From Actinoallomurus soli (lineage in GTDB: Bacteria > Actinomycetota > Actinomycetes > Streptosporangiales > Streptosporangiaceae), in the NCBI RefSeq assembly GCF_024055715.1, contig NZ_JAMXMV010000006.1, positions 248,001 through 312,000 on the forward strand: a stretch of 64,000 nucleotides of DNA. Direction: 5' to 3'. The notes below the pieces were generated by a model. It did no database searches and was not told where the DNA came from. It was given only the letters and a program-made list of their open reading frames with translations. Each line of letters opens with the position of its first letter. Positions within the stretch are counted from its first letter, which is position 1. Below are positions 7,565-16,017 of the stretch, one piece after another. A program made the translations under genes and the position numbers.

Positions 7565-8401
7565 TCAGCCGACCGGTGCCGCGTCCTGGGGCCAGGCGCC
7601 CACGTGGGCGCACGTGCGCGCGGCGGTACGGGCACCGGCCCGCATGGCCTGCGCCACGTCGGCGCCGGTCGCCCGCGCCGCGAGGAATCCGGCGATGTAG
7701 CTGTCACCCGCGCCGGTCGTGTCGACCACGGTGACGGGCTCGGCCGGCGTCCGCCACCAGTCACGGCCGTCGTAGGCGAGGCTGCCGGCCGCACCGCAGG
7801 TGACCACCGCGAGGCGGGCGCCGCCGCGGACGGCCTCCTCGGCGTACGCACGGGCGCGCCCTTCGTCCTCGCCCGCCGAGCAGAAGGCGACGTCCAGGTG
7901 GTCGAACCCCGGGCTGACCGCGCAATCCTGGCTCACGATGGGACCGCTGCCGTACAGCCGGCGGCGGACCTCACCCGCGGCGGGCAGCATCCCGATGTGC
8001 ACCACGGCACAGCGCGCGAGCGCGGCGAGCTCCCGTTCGTCGGGGACGTAGTCGGCGGTCACCGCGAAGTCCTCGAACTCGAAGGTCCGGTCGCCCGTCG
8101 CGTCCACGCGGATCCGGGACACCGAGGTGTGCCCCGGCAGCGTGACCAGTCCGTCGGTCCGTACGCCCTGGGCCTCCAGGGCCGTCCGCACCCGCGCCCC
8201 CGCCGTGTCGGCGCCGATGGCACCGGAGTACCGGCAGGCGTGGCCGAGGCGCCGCAGCTGTACGGCCACGTTGAGGGCGTTGCCGCCCACGTAGCTGCGC
8301 GACTCCGCGCCGACGTACTCGTCGATGGTGTTGTCGCCGACCGCGGCGAACAACGGCGGCCCGTCCGCCGGGGTGTCGTCCTGTCCGGACACGCCCGTCA
8401 C
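7565..8401 (-). CDS. frlD: PfkB-family sugar kinase, probably fructosamine/fructoselysine 6-kinase
   Basis: 278 residues. Ribokinase-fold signatures: GGNALNVAVQLRRLG (first PfkB box, about 39-53) and the C-terminal DTTGAGDSYIAGFL with the catalytic Asp. The N-terminal AAVGDNTIDEYV resembles FrlD rather than fructokinase. It would phosphorylate the fructose moiety of an Amadori product, giving the substrate of the deglycase encoded 10 bp upstream. The start is a GTG close behind the deglycase stop. The SIS deglycase and UTRA regulator as neighbours support the assignment; the exact substrate (fructoselysine, fructoseglutamate, other) is open. Confidence 0.75.
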   Translation of the reverse strand: MTGVSGQDDTPADGPPLFAAVGDNTIDEYVGAESRSYVGGNALNVAVQLRRLGHACRYSGAIGADTAGARVRTALEAQGVRTDGLVTLPGHTSVSRIRVDATGDRTFEFEDFAVTADYVPDERELAALARCAVVHIGMLPAAGEVRRRLYGSGPIVSQDCAVSPGFDHLDVAFCSAGEDEGRARAYAEEAVRGGARLAVVTCGAAGSLAYDGRDWWRTPAEPVTVVDTTGAGDSYIAGFLAARATGADVAQAMRAGARTAARTCAHVGAWPQDAAPVG

Positions 8402-8411
8402 CTCGGCCGTC

Positions 8412-9425
8412 TCAGTACGACACGCGCCGGTAGTAGCGGCGGGTCGTCAGCGGGTGGTCGCGCTTGACCTCCAGGTGGGCGCTCACGCGCTCGAAGATCG
8501 TCGCCAGGATCACCGGCGAGATCAGGGCGCGGACCCGCGGGGAGATGCCGGGCAGCGCGAACTCGGCCGTGTCGAACACCGAGAGCTTGTCAGTGTACTG
8601 GGGGACGAAGGCCTCGACCCGCTCGGCGAGGGGCCGGGTCTCGTCCTCCCCCTTGAACACGATGACGCTCACGCCCTGCTCGACCAGTTCGAGCGTGCCG
8701 TGGAAGAAGTCGGAGGCGTGTACGGGACGGGTGCGGATCCACTGCATCTCCTCCAGGATGCACATCCCGTAGTAGAAGGCCTCCGGCCAGGTCGCCCCGG
8801 AGCCGGTGATGATGTGGTACGGCTCGTCCTGGATCTGGGCGGCGAACCTCTCGGCGCGCTCTTCGAAGCCGCGCTTGACCTCCAGCAGCAGCTCGGGCAG
8901 CCGCTTCAGCTCTCCGACGACCTCGGCGTAGTCGTCGATCTCACCGCGTTCCCCCATCACCGCCAGCGCGATGATCAGCGACTGGAGGTAGAAGGACTCA
9001 CACGAGGTGTCGTCCTCGGCGAAGTTCGTGAAGGTGTGGTCGGCGCGCTCGGCGAGGGGGCTGTCGGCGTGTCCGGTCAGCGTGATGACCGTGGCGCCCC
9101 GCTCCTGGCAGTAGGCCAGGGCCTCGATGCTCTCCTTGGTCGTCCCGGACAGAGACGGGATGACGACGATCGAGTCGCGTCCCAGGTGCGGAGAGCCGGT
9201 GACGACGAGCTCGGCGGGCATCTCCACGTACACCGGGAAGGTCGAGCGCGTCTGCAGCAGGCGGGCGGCCGGGAGCATCAGGATGCCGGCGCCGCCGGAG
9301 CCGGCGAAGAACAGGTTGCGGGCGCCCTTGTTGAGGCACTCGGCGATGGTGCGGTGGAGGTCGTCGGCGAGGGCTACCGCGCCGGACTGAATGCGGAGGA
9401 ACCGCTCTTCGTCGAAGTTCAGCAT
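8412..9425 (-). CDS. frlB: SIS-domain sugar isomerase/deglycase, probably fructosamine-6-phosphate deglycase
   Basis: 337 residues from the ATG preceded by AAAGGAG; the open frame extends 87 codons further up through the operator region without support. Two SIS domains: LFFAGSGGAGILMLPAARLL with VIPSLSGTTKESIEAL, and IITGSGATWPEAFYYGMCIL with PVHASDFFHGTLELVEQG. The CILEEMQW and FFHGTLEL motifs are as in FrlB/GlmS-like isomerases; there is no glutaminase domain. It would split fructosamine-6-phosphates to glucose-6-phosphate and an amine. It is followed by the PfkB kinase and UTRA regulator, and the permease is divergent. Confidence 0.78.
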   Translation of the reverse strand: MLNFDEERFLRIQSGAVALADDLHRTIAECLNKGARNLFFAGSGGAGILMLPAARLLQTRSTFPVYVEMPAELVVTGSPHLGRDSIVVIPSLSGTTKESIEALAYCQERGATVITLTGHADSPLAERADHTFTNFAEDDTSCESFYLQSLIIALAVMGERGEIDDYAEVVGELKRLPELLLEVKRGFEERAERFAAQIQDEPYHIITGSGATWPEAFYYGMCILEEMQWIRTRPVHASDFFHGTLELVEQGVSVIVFKGEDETRPLAERVEAFVPQYTDKLSVFDTAEFALPGISPRVRALISPVILATIFERVSAHLEVKRDHPLTTRRYYRRVSY

Positions 9426-9483
9426 GGAGGCTCCTTTGCGGACCGGGGGCGGTCGCACGGCGGACGCCGCTGCCCCGAGGCGT

Positions 9484-9530
9484 TGTCTGATCTGTACAGC
9501 ACTTGTCTGACGACTACGGACTATGTCTGA
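9484..9530. promoter_or_regulatory. Three TGTCTGA boxes at exact 20-bp spacing
   Basis: TGTCTGA occurs at 9484, 9504 and 9524, each exactly two helical turns apart, 60-105 bp upstream of the deglycase ATG. A palindrome CTGTACAG (9492-9499) lies between the first two. This looks like a multi-site operator on one DNA face, best explained by the nearby GntR/UTRA regulator (inference). Confidence 0.6.
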
Positions 9531-9696
9531 TCGGTCTGGGGATGTCAACGCTCTCACTGTCGGGAACCGCGTCCCCTGGGCGTCCTCCGTCAGAGAAGCT
9601 GCGCTCGATCTCTGCGGAGCGATCGGGTGGGTGCCTGGTGAACTGCTGGAAAGTGCCTCTTGACGATGGCGGAGGACTCCGGCCACAGTAAGGCGG

Positions 9697-9727
9697 CAGA
9701 CATCAGATCGATGTTGTCAGACATCAG
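9697..9727. promoter_or_regulatory. Two CAGACATCAG boxes, inverted relative to the TGTCTGA boxes
   Basis: CAGACATCAG occurs at 9697 and 9718 (21 bp apart); the second is part of TCAGACA, the exact complement of TGTCTGA. They lie 228-258 bp before the permease start, on its side of the divergent control region, so the same regulator could govern both directions. The rest of the 529-bp gap (9426-9954) shows no gene. Confidence 0.55.
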
Positions 9728-9954
9728 TCTTGGTAGGGGTCATCGGCCGCGATGGCGCACACTGTGAGCCGGTGCCTCTACGGACTGAGCAATGCGCGGC
9801 CGAGGACCGGACATCGGGTGGCCGTGCGTGGCGGATTCGGGGGGTTCGCCCGCACGGTGCTCCAGGTGCTCGCCGCCCCCACGTCCCACCGGCCGCGGGG
9901 AGCGAGGGTTCTTCGGCTCGTCGTCCCCCGATCTCAGTCAAGAAGGTGCCAACG

Positions 9955-11451
9955 ATGACCACGGAGCAGTCCGGCGCCAGACACACGCCGACGGCGCACC
10001 AGACCGGTACCCCGCCCGCCCGGGGACTCCGCCGGAACCTCAGCCTCTGGCAGGTCCTCGGCGTCTCGATCGGCGTCATGGGCCTGACCCTGTCGGCCAA
10101 CATCAACCCGCAGGGCGCGGAACCCGCCGCCGGCCGCGCCATCCCGCTCACCTTCGCGATCGCCACGGTCGGCGTTCTGCTGCTGTCGCACAGCTTCGTC
10201 CGGCTGAGCCAGCACTTCAACACGTCCGGATCGGTCTTCGGGTTCGTCGGCGCGACCCTCGGCGCCCGCGTGGGCACCATCGCGGGCTGGTGCCTGCTCG
10301 GCACCTACCTGCTCTTCGGGACGAGCAGCGCCTACTCGGCCGCCATCTTCTCCTCGTCGCTCCTGAAGTCCCTGGGCCTGGCCACCGAGCCGCCGGGCCG
10401 GCTGCCCTACCTCGTCGCCCTGATCGTCGTGGTCGTCGCCGCGGCCGTCGCCATCACCCCGGCCAAGCGGGGTGCGGATCTGCTTCTGGTGTTCGAACTC
10501 GCCACCGTCGTGCTGATCGTCATCGTCAGCGTGGTCGTGCTGTTCAAGATCAGCAGCGGGGGCGGTCCCCAGGGGCAGACGTTCACCCTGTCGGTCTTCC
10601 AGCCGGCGAAGGGAACGGGCGGCTCGTCGCTGTTCCTCGGTGCGGTGTTCGGCTTCCTCGCCTTCGCCGGGTTCGAAGGAGCGGCCACCCTCGGTGAGGA
10701 GGCCCGCGAGCCGCGCCGCAGCATCCCCCGGGCCATCCTCGGCACCGTGCTCATCGGCGGCGTCTTCTACGTGTTCACCAGCGCCGTCGAGGTCATGGGC
10801 TTCGGCACCCGGCCGGCCGACCTCGACCGTTTCCACGCCAGCGGCTCGCTCTTCGGGGACCTGGGCGGCACCTACCTGGCCTCCTGGGTCGGTGACCTGG
10901 TCACGGTGGGGACCATGGTCTCGGCGTTCGGCGGTGCGCTCGGCTGCGTCGTCGGCGCGGCGCGGCTGTCGTTCTCCCTGGCCCGGTCGGCGACGGCCAA
11001 GACGGGCTTCATGACCCGGATCTCCCCGCGCTTCGGCACGCCGGTCGGAGCCACGATCACGGTGTCGGCCGTGATGGTCGCGTCCGTGGTGGTCTTCGGC
11101 TGGATCCTCCGGCAGCCCGTGCAGTCGGTGTGGGGCTGGATCGGCACCGTCGGCACGTTCATCGTCCTGGTCGTCTACCTGCTGGCCACGGTCGGCGCGG
11201 CGCGGATGCTGTCCCGGACCTCGACCGTGTCCCGGTGGGAGATCGTGATTCCGATCGCCGCGATCGTCGTGCTCGGCTACACGCTCTACCGGAACGTCGT
11301 GCCCTACCCCTCCGGAGCCGCGCGCTGGCTGCCCGTGGCCAGCGGTGTCTGGATCCTCATCGCGCTGGTCGCCGTGGTCTGCTTCCCGGCCGTGATGCGG
11401 CGCATCGGGGAACGCCTCACCGCCGACGAGGGCCTCGACACCCGGGGATAG
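9955..11451 (+). CDS. APC-superfamily amino acid/fructosamine permease
   Basis: 498 residues with about twelve hydrophobic segments. It starts at ATG after AGAAGG; the open frame upstream is promoter DNA. The N-terminal LSLWQVLGVSIGVMGLTLSA is the APC-type first helix, and FLAFAGFEGAATLGEEAREP followed by IPRAILGTVLIGG is the conserved helix 6/7 signature. It should import an amino acid or a glycated amino acid by proton symport. Divergent from the deglycase-kinase-regulator genes, it plays the part FrlA plays in enteric fructoselysine clusters, so import of Amadori compounds is the best guess. Confidence 0.85.
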   Translation: MTTEQSGARHTPTAHQTGTPPARGLRRNLSLWQVLGVSIGVMGLTLSANINPQGAEPAAGRAIPLTFAIATVGVLLLSHSFVRLSQHFNTSGSVFGFVGATLGARVGTIAGWCLLGTYLLFGTSSAYSAAIFSSSLLKSLGLATEPPGRLPYLVALIVVVVAAAVAITPAKRGADLLLVFELATVVLIVIVSVVVLFKISSGGGPQGQTFTLSVFQPAKGTGGSSLFLGAVFGFLAFAGFEGAATLGEEAREPRRSIPRAILGTVLIGGVFYVFTSAVEVMGFGTRPADLDRFHASGSLFGDLGGTYLASWVGDLVTVGTMVSAFGGALGCVVGAARLSFSLARSATAKTGFMTRISPRFGTPVGATITVSAVMVASVVVFGWILRQPVQSVWGWIGTVGTFIVLVVYLLATVGAARMLSRTSTVSRWEIVIPIAAIVVLGYTLYRNVVPYPSGAARWLPVASGVWILIALVAVVCFPAVMRRIGERLTADEGLDTRG

Positions 11452-11459
11452 CACGTCTC

Positions 11460-11495
11460 GGCCGGATACGGGCGCTCGGCCGGATACGGGCGCTC
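11460..11495. repeat. 18-bp tandem direct repeat, two copies
   Basis: GGCCGGATACGGGCGCTC is present twice in tandem just after the permease stop, with a partial third start (GGCCGG). It precedes the terminator hairpin; no function is seen. Confidence 0.75.
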
Positions 11496-11505
11496 GGCCG
11501 GCACG

Positions 11506-11552
11506 GATCGCCCGGGACCCCGCCACCTCGTGCGGCAGGGCCCCGGGCGATC
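11506..11552. terminator. GC-rich hairpin after the permease gene
   Basis: GATCGCCCGGG (11506-11516) pairs perfectly with CCCGGGCGATC (11542-11552) around a 25-base loop that itself contains a small hairpin. It lies between the convergent permease and truncated-globin genes. Confidence 0.65.
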
Positions 11553-11592
11553 GAGAGGGCCGGCGGTCGCCGATCCGTACCGGGATGCGGCC

Positions 11593-11973
11593 TCAGCTCG
11601 TGACCTTGGCGGAGACGATGTCCGGGGCGAGGGTGGCGACCACTCCGATGATCTGCTCGACCAGTGGGGTCGGCACTCCGGCGCCGGTCAACGCGTCCGT
11701 CAGGTGCCCGGCGACCAGGTCGAAGTGCTCCTGCTCGATGCCGCGTCCCTGGTGCACCTGCCGCATGGGCGCGCCCGCGTAGACCTGCGGCCCGCCCAGG
11801 GCCGCCCCGAAGAACTCCACCTGGCGGCCCTTGAGCCGGGGCATGGAGACGCCTGCGAAGAAGCCGGTCAGCTTCGGATCCGCCAGCACCCGTACGTAGA
11901 AGTCGTCGACCACGGCGACGAGCGCCTCCTCGCCGCCGATCCTGTCGTAGATGGTCTGCTCCGTGGTGCTCAT
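11593..11973 (-). CDS. glbN: Truncated haemoglobin (group I-like)
   Basis: 126 residues from the ATG after a GGAAGGCGG site; the frame continues 30 codons upstream without support. The 2-on-2 globin pattern is complete: IYDRIGG at the N-terminus, the B10 tyrosine in [28 protein letters not shown], and the proximal F8 histidine in [10 protein letters not shown]. Such proteins bind O2/NO and often detoxify NO in the cytoplasm. It stands alone, convergent with the permease. The symbol follows the group I family name; group II is less likely given the GG-rich YDRIGG start and absence of a G8 tryptophan. Confidence 0.85.
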   Translation of the reverse strand: MSTTEQTIYDRIGGEEALVAVVDDFYVRVLADPKLTGFFAGVSMPRLKGRQVEFFGAALGGPQVYAGAPMRQVHQGRGIEQEHFDLVAGHLTDALTGAGVPTPLVEQIIGVVATLAPDIVSAKVTS

Positions 11974-12090
11974 CGCGCCGCCTTCCTGGCCCGTCCGTCG
12001 GAATCGAGGAGAAGGCCAGCGTCGGATCCGCCCATTACGATCGGCGCCGCGGGCGGTAACCAAGAGGTGACGCTCGGCGCACCGGCGCGC

Positions 12091-12205
12091 GGCGCGACTG
12101 TGAAACCGGGCGGCGCGGCTGTGAGAGCGGGCGGCGCGGCTGTGAGAGCGGGCGGCGCGGCTGTGAAACCGGACGGTGAGAGCGGGCGGAGCGGCTGTGA
12201 GGTCG
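12091..12205. repeat. 21-bp minisatellite (about five units)
   Basis: Units of GGCGCGGCTGTGARASCGGGC start at 12091, 12112, 12133 and 12154, then a unit shortened by 8 bp (12175) and a degenerate last copy. It fills most of the 301-bp gap between the globin and the small hydrophobic protein. The unit is a multiple of three, so an open frame runs through it, but I see no start site or protein family. Confidence 0.85.
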
Positions 12206-12274
12206 ATGGATCACGTTCTGAGTCGCGGTCGCCCCGCCCCCCGCAGGCCGGTGACGGCCGTCACCGGCCACCGG

Positions 12275-12433
12275 TCACCAGCGGTACCAGCGCCGGCCCT
12301 CTCCCGCGCGGAACAGGAAACCGAGCAGCCAGAGGACCAGAACGACGAGGGCGATCCACCAGAGGACGTGGACGGCGAATCCCAACCCGCCGAGGAGAAG
12401 GGCGAGTACGAGCACCACCAGGAGCAGCGCCAT
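12275..12433 (-). CDS. Small hydrophobic membrane protein
   Basis: 52 residues, starting at the ATG preceded by GGAAGGTGG. Two transmembrane segments (MALLLVVLVLALLLGGLGFA and ALVVLVLWLLGFLFR) separated by VHVLWW, then a charged WYRW end. It matches the widespread actinobacterial one-page 'hydrophobic protein' type, usually stress-linked and of unknown role. An upstream in-frame ATG (12481) would add 16 basic residues but has a poorer ribosome site. Confidence 0.7.
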   Translation of the reverse strand: MALLLVVLVLALLLGGLGFAVHVLWWIALVVLVLWLLGFLFRAGEGRRWYRW

Positions 12434-12583
12434 GGTGGCCACCACCTTCCGGGACCTTTTACGGCTTCTAACCGGCTCCATTCCCGATAAGAGCGCTTGA
12501 CCCTGCTTTGACGCGGTAATAAGGACCAGCCCCTCAGGCGGCATCATGGTGTCCGCCCCGGTCGGGGCGGCGGTCAGCGGCGG

Positions 12584-13312
12584 TCAGCTCGCCAGTTCGC
12601 CCGGTCCCGAGATCGGTGGCAACTCGGCCAGCGCCGCGAGGGTGGCCTCGTCCAGCGGCGTCTCCGGGAACGGCGGCCGCCAGCCGGTCTCCGGGTCGTA
12701 GCGCCGTACCACTTTGGCGGGCACGCCCGCGATGACGCTGTGGTCGGGGAACTCCCCGCGCACCACCGCCCCACCGGCGACGACGACGTTCCGTCCCAGG
12801 CGGGTGCCGGGCAGGATGATGGCACCGGCGCCGAGCCAGCACCCGTCGCCGATGATGACCGGGTCGTTGACCGGCCACTGCCGGCCGACCGGGACGTCGG
12901 GGTCGGCGTAGCCGTGGTTCTGGTCGGTGATGTAGACGTACGGGCCGGTGAAGACGTCGTTGCCGATCTCGATCGACTGGTGACCGACGATGTGGCTGCC
13001 GCGGCCGATCGAACAGGCCTTCCCGATCGTGACGATGGGATCGGGGCCCAGATCCAGGCCGGGGACGAAGCCGGCCGAGATCGTGACGTGTACCCCGACG
13101 AGCGTGTCGTCGCCGATGTGGATCCAGGGTTCGCCGAACAGCGCCCCGGTGGGGAATCCGATGCAGACGCCTTTTCCCAGATGGCCGAATCGCCGTCCGG
13201 CCGGGGTGCTCGGTGTTATCTCGCCATGCCGGCGGACCCACTCCCAGCCCCGGTGCAGAGCCACCGCCACCACCCTGCGGGTCGCGGAACCGATCGACGA
13301 CCTTAGCGACAT
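12584..13312 (-). CDS. Left-handed beta-helix (hexapeptide) acetyltransferase
   Basis: 242 residues from the ATG (MSLRSSIGSATRRVV); the frame is open 40 codons further but those codons read as promoter. Hexapeptide repeats form the coils: IHIGDDTLVGVHVTISAG, IVTIGKACSIGRGSHIVG, IEIGNDVFTGPYVYITDQNH, VIIGDGCWLGAGAIILPGT, RLGRNVVVAGGAVVRGEF, ending with VIAGVPAKVVRRYDP. The ITDQNHGY segment with its conserved His is the usual catalytic position in maltose/galactoside acetyltransferase-like enzymes. The acceptor is unknown, probably a sugar or lipid-linked glycan. Confidence 0.87.
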   Translation of the reverse strand: MSLRSSIGSATRRVVAVALHRGWEWVRRHGEITPSTPAGRRFGHLGKGVCIGFPTGALFGEPWIHIGDDTLVGVHVTISAGFVPGLDLGPDPIVTIGKACSIGRGSHIVGHQSIEIGNDVFTGPYVYITDQNHGYADPDVPVGRQWPVNDPVIIGDGCWLGAGAIILPGTRLGRNVVVAGGAVVRGEFPDHSVIAGVPAKVVRRYDPETGWRPPFPETPLDEATLAALAELPPISGPGELAS

Positions 13313-13527
13313 GCCGGAAACGGTACGGCATGGGATGTCCGTTTGATCCCTTGATATGGCATCCGCTGTCGGCCAGACCGCGTCGCGTCCCGTCAGAATG
13401 GCCGTACCGGCCGAAAAGAATGGCCGGGCCATGCCGCACCGAATGACCGCCTCTTCCGGGTGCCGAGACCGGGGTGCGGAACGGGGGGGGGCCCGGCCAT
13501 CTGGCGGGGCCCACCGCCGATCGAACG

Positions 13528-14121
13528 TCAGGACGTGCGAGCACGGTCGCTGCCGCTGTCGCTGTCCGACACCGAGGAGAGGCGCTCGGACGGCGCGGAC
13601 GTCGGCTCCTCGGCCTGCCTGCGCGCGACGTTGCGGCGGGTCGCGATCGCTCCGGCGGCACCGAGGGCGCCGCCGGCCAGGAGCAGCGTGGTGGCCATGC
13701 CACGGCGCCGCCGAGGCTGCGGCGGCTCCAGCCGCTTGGCCGTCCGGCGCATCATCGCGCCGACCCGGGGGGCGAGCTCCTTCTCGATGTACGCGCCGGC
13801 GCGGTCCAGCCGCGGCGCGCCCCAGACGCGGGCGTGGTACACGCCCGTGGAGGCCATGTCGCGGGCCTGACCCGCCGTGGGGCCGAGCCGGTCCGCGGTC
13901 CGCTGGGCCGCCGTCTGGGCGGTCTGCGCCGCGGTCTGCGCACCCTGTGCGGTCCGCTGAGCGGTCCGCTGAGCCGACATCATGGCGCGCTTCTGCGCCC
14001 GGCTGAGCTCGGAGAGGCGCAGCTGCCGCGCGCTGCGCATCGCGCGCTTCTGCGCCCGGGTCAGCTGTGAGCCGCTCAGCTTGACCTGCGGCTTCTTACT
14101 GGTCATCGATCGTAGGGACAT
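13528..14121 (-). CDS. Ala/Arg-rich helical protein with C-terminal TM (DUF5324-like)
   Basis: 197 residues with a strong CGGAGGGG site before the ATG. A basic N-terminal half has two copies of an RAQKRAM motif (SQLTRAQKRAMRSAR and SELSRAQKRAMMSAQ), then a QRTAQ.AQTAAQTAQTAAQ repeat that should form a long helix, RLGPTAGQARDMASTGVYHA, and one hydrophobic segment (MATTLLLAGGALGAAGAIAT) near the end. Streptomyces has a comparable alanine-rich helical protein at the same place next to the cyclophilin gene; the relation is inferred from position and composition. Function unknown. Confidence 0.7.
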   Translation of the reverse strand: MSLRSMTSKKPQVKLSGSQLTRAQKRAMRSARQLRLSELSRAQKRAMMSAQRTAQRTAQGAQTAAQTAQTAAQRTADRLGPTAGQARDMASTGVYHARVWGAPRLDRAGAYIEKELAPRVGAMMRRTAKRLEPPQPRRRRGMATTLLLAGGALGAAGAIATRRNVARRQAEEPTSAPSERLSSVSDSDSGSDRARTS

Positions 14122-14355
14122 CTATACCCCTCCGTTATGTGCGGTCTCGACCAACCTCTTCCCCCGGTAGGCGATGTCAATCACCGGACCGGTGAGGGCA
14201 CCGTTCGTCCGTTCGGCGACGGACTGTTCGGACGTTCGGTGACGGTACGGGCGGGGCGTTCGGGGAACACGTCGAGGCCAGTAGCGTTGGCTACCTCAGT
14301 GACGTATCCGAACACGCCCGACACGGGCACACTCCGAAACGAGGAGGCGGTCTTC

Positions 14356-14874
14356 ATGGCCGGAGAACTCATCGCGACCCTCAACACCAATCTGGGGCCC
14401 ATCGTCATCCGTCTGTTCCCGGACAAGGCGCCCAAGACCGTCGAGAACTTCGTCGGTCTCGCCGAGGGGACGATCGAGTGGAGGCACCCTGCGACCGGTC
14501 AGCGGTCGAGGACCCCGCTCTACAACGGCACGATCTTCCACCGGGTCATCGACGGCTTCATGATCCAGGGCGGGGACCCGCTCGGCCAGGGCATCGGCGG
14601 CCCGGGTTACGAGTTCGAGGACGAGATCGACCCGCAGCTGCGTTTCGACCGGCCGTACCTCCTGGCGATGGCCAACGCCGGGCCCGGCACGAACGGCTCG
14701 CAGTTCTTCGTGACGGTCGTCCCCACGCCGCACCTGAACGGCCGCCACACGATCTTCGGCGAGGTCGTGCAGGGCAGCGAGGTCGTCGACGCGATCGCCA
14801 AGACCGAGACCGGCCGCAATGACCGCCCGGTCAAGGACGTCGTCCTGGAATCGGTGACGATCGAGCGTCGTTAG
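14356..14874 (+). CDS. ppiA: Cyclophilin-type peptidyl-prolyl isomerase
   Basis: 172 residues from the ATG after GAGGAGG. The cyclophilin core is complete: LGPIVIRLFPDKAPKTVENF, IFHRVIDGFMIQGGDPLGQG with the catalytic arginine (FHR), ANAGPGTNGSQFFVTVVPTP, and LNGRHTIFGEVVQGSEVV. It has no signal peptide, so it is cytoplasmic. This gene begins the plus-strand part of the conserved oriC-side cluster and is followed 32 bp later by the rhomboid gene. Confidence 0.95.
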   Translation: MAGELIATLNTNLGPIVIRLFPDKAPKTVENFVGLAEGTIEWRHPATGQRSRTPLYNGTIFHRVIDGFMIQGGDPLGQGIGGPGYEFEDEIDPQLRFDRPYLLAMANAGPGTNGSQFFVTVVPTPHLNGRHTIFGEVVQGSEVVDAIAKTETGRNDRPVKDVVLESVTIERR

Positions 14875-14906
14875 ACGGATAACCGGCCACAGACGAGAAG
14901 GCGACG

Positions 14907-15788
14907 ATGAGCACCGATCCGGCGCAGGCCCCGGCCCCCGAGGCCTCGATGTGCTACCGGCATCCGGGCCGGGAGACCTACGTCCGGTGTACGCGGTGCG
15001 ACCGGCCGATCTGCCCGGACTGCATGCGCGTGGCCTCGGTCGGGCACCAGTGCCCCGAGTGCGTCCACGACGGCAACCGGACGGTGCGCGAGCCGCGTAC
15101 GGTGTTCGGCGGCCGGGTGCGCGGCCGCCCGGCGGTCACGCTGACGCTCATCGGCCTGAACGTCCTCGCCTACCTGGGGGAGCTGGTCTCGCCGACGTTC
15201 GTCGACCGGTTCGAGATGCTGGGCGGCATGCCCGCGCGCGGCCGGCTCCCCGGGATCGGTGTCGCCGACGGCGAGTGGTATCGCCTGATCACCGGCGCGT
15301 TCCTGCATGTGCCGATGAACGCGGGCGGGCTCGGCATCACCCACATCCTGTTCAACATGTGGGCGCTGTGGGTGCTCGGCCCGCAGTTGGAGCAGGTGCT
15401 GGGCCGCGTGCGGTTCACCGTGCTCTATGTTCTGTCGGCGATCGGCGGGAACGTCCTGCTCTACCTGGTGGCCCCGCTGCAGCCGGCCGTGGGGGCCTCC
15501 GGGGCGATCTTCGGGCTGTTCGCGGCGTTCTTCGTCGTCGGCCGCCGGCTCGGCGTCGACACGCGCGGCATCGTCTTCCTCATCGTGATCAACCTGGTCT
15601 TCACGTTCACCTTCTCCGGGATCTCCTGGGAAGGGCACGTCGGCGGGCTGGTCACCGGTGCGGTGCTCGCGGTCGCGTTCGCCTACGCTCCGCGTCGTCG
15701 GCAGAAGGCCGTCCAGGTCGCCGCGTCGGCGGTCGTCGCGGCCCTGCTCGTCGTCCTCACCGCCGTGGCCACCGCGCTCGCGTCCTGA
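14907..15788 (+). CDS. Rhomboid-family intramembrane serine protease with N-terminal B-box-like zinc finger
   Basis: 293 residues. The first ~50 residues hold a Cys/His zinc motif (CYRHPGRETYVRCTRCDRPI, CPDCM, HQCPEC). Six membrane segments follow, with the catalytic serine in VGASGAIFGLF and the catalytic histidine in WEGHVGGLVTGA; ITHILFNMWAL carries the HxxxN oxyanion motif. It cleaves membrane proteins within the bilayer; substrates unknown. It lies directly after the cyclophilin gene, as in other actinobacteria. Confidence 0.93.
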   Translation: MSTDPAQAPAPEASMCYRHPGRETYVRCTRCDRPICPDCMRVASVGHQCPECVHDGNRTVREPRTVFGGRVRGRPAVTLTLIGLNVLAYLGELVSPTFVDRFEMLGGMPARGRLPGIGVADGEWYRLITGAFLHVPMNAGGLGITHILFNMWALWVLGPQLEQVLGRVRFTVLYVLSAIGGNVLLYLVAPLQPAVGASGAIFGLFAAFFVVGRRLGVDTRGIVFLIVINLVFTFTFSGISWEGHVGGLVTGAVLAVAFAYAPRRRQKAVQVAASAVVAALLVVLTAVATALAS

Positions 15789-15845
15789 CACGTCCACGCG
15801 ACGCCGCGCACGTCCGCGATGCCGACCCGCGGCGCACCGCCCCGG

Positions 15846-15944
15846 CCGGCATCGCCGACGGCCGGAAGCACCGCCTTGCCGGCGTCAGCGAGAGCCGGGA
15901 GCACGGTTTCGCCGGCGTCAGTGACAGCCGGGCGCACCGCTCCG
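15846..15944. repeat. 33-bp tandem repeat, three units
   Basis: Imperfect units starting CCGGCRTCR at 15846, 15879 and 15912, each 33 bp, with the start of a fourth at 15945. They lie in the 281-bp gap between the rhomboid and crgA genes. An open frame passes through with 11-residue repeats (AGVSESREHGF type), but no gene is credible here. Confidence 0.8.
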
Positions 15945-16017
15945 CCGGTGACGCGCGGGCGGCCACGGACGTGTCCGCCCGCGGAGCGCGGCACGAGAGA
16001 AGGCTGGGGACGGCTCC

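Noticed and set aside
12091-12205. CRISPR array
   Set aside because: 21-bp units are contiguous with no unique spacers and no cas genes are present.
12035-12271. Protein with PRRPLSQ heptads encoded by the minisatellite
   Set aside because: No start with a ribosome site, and composition derives only from the 21-bp unit.
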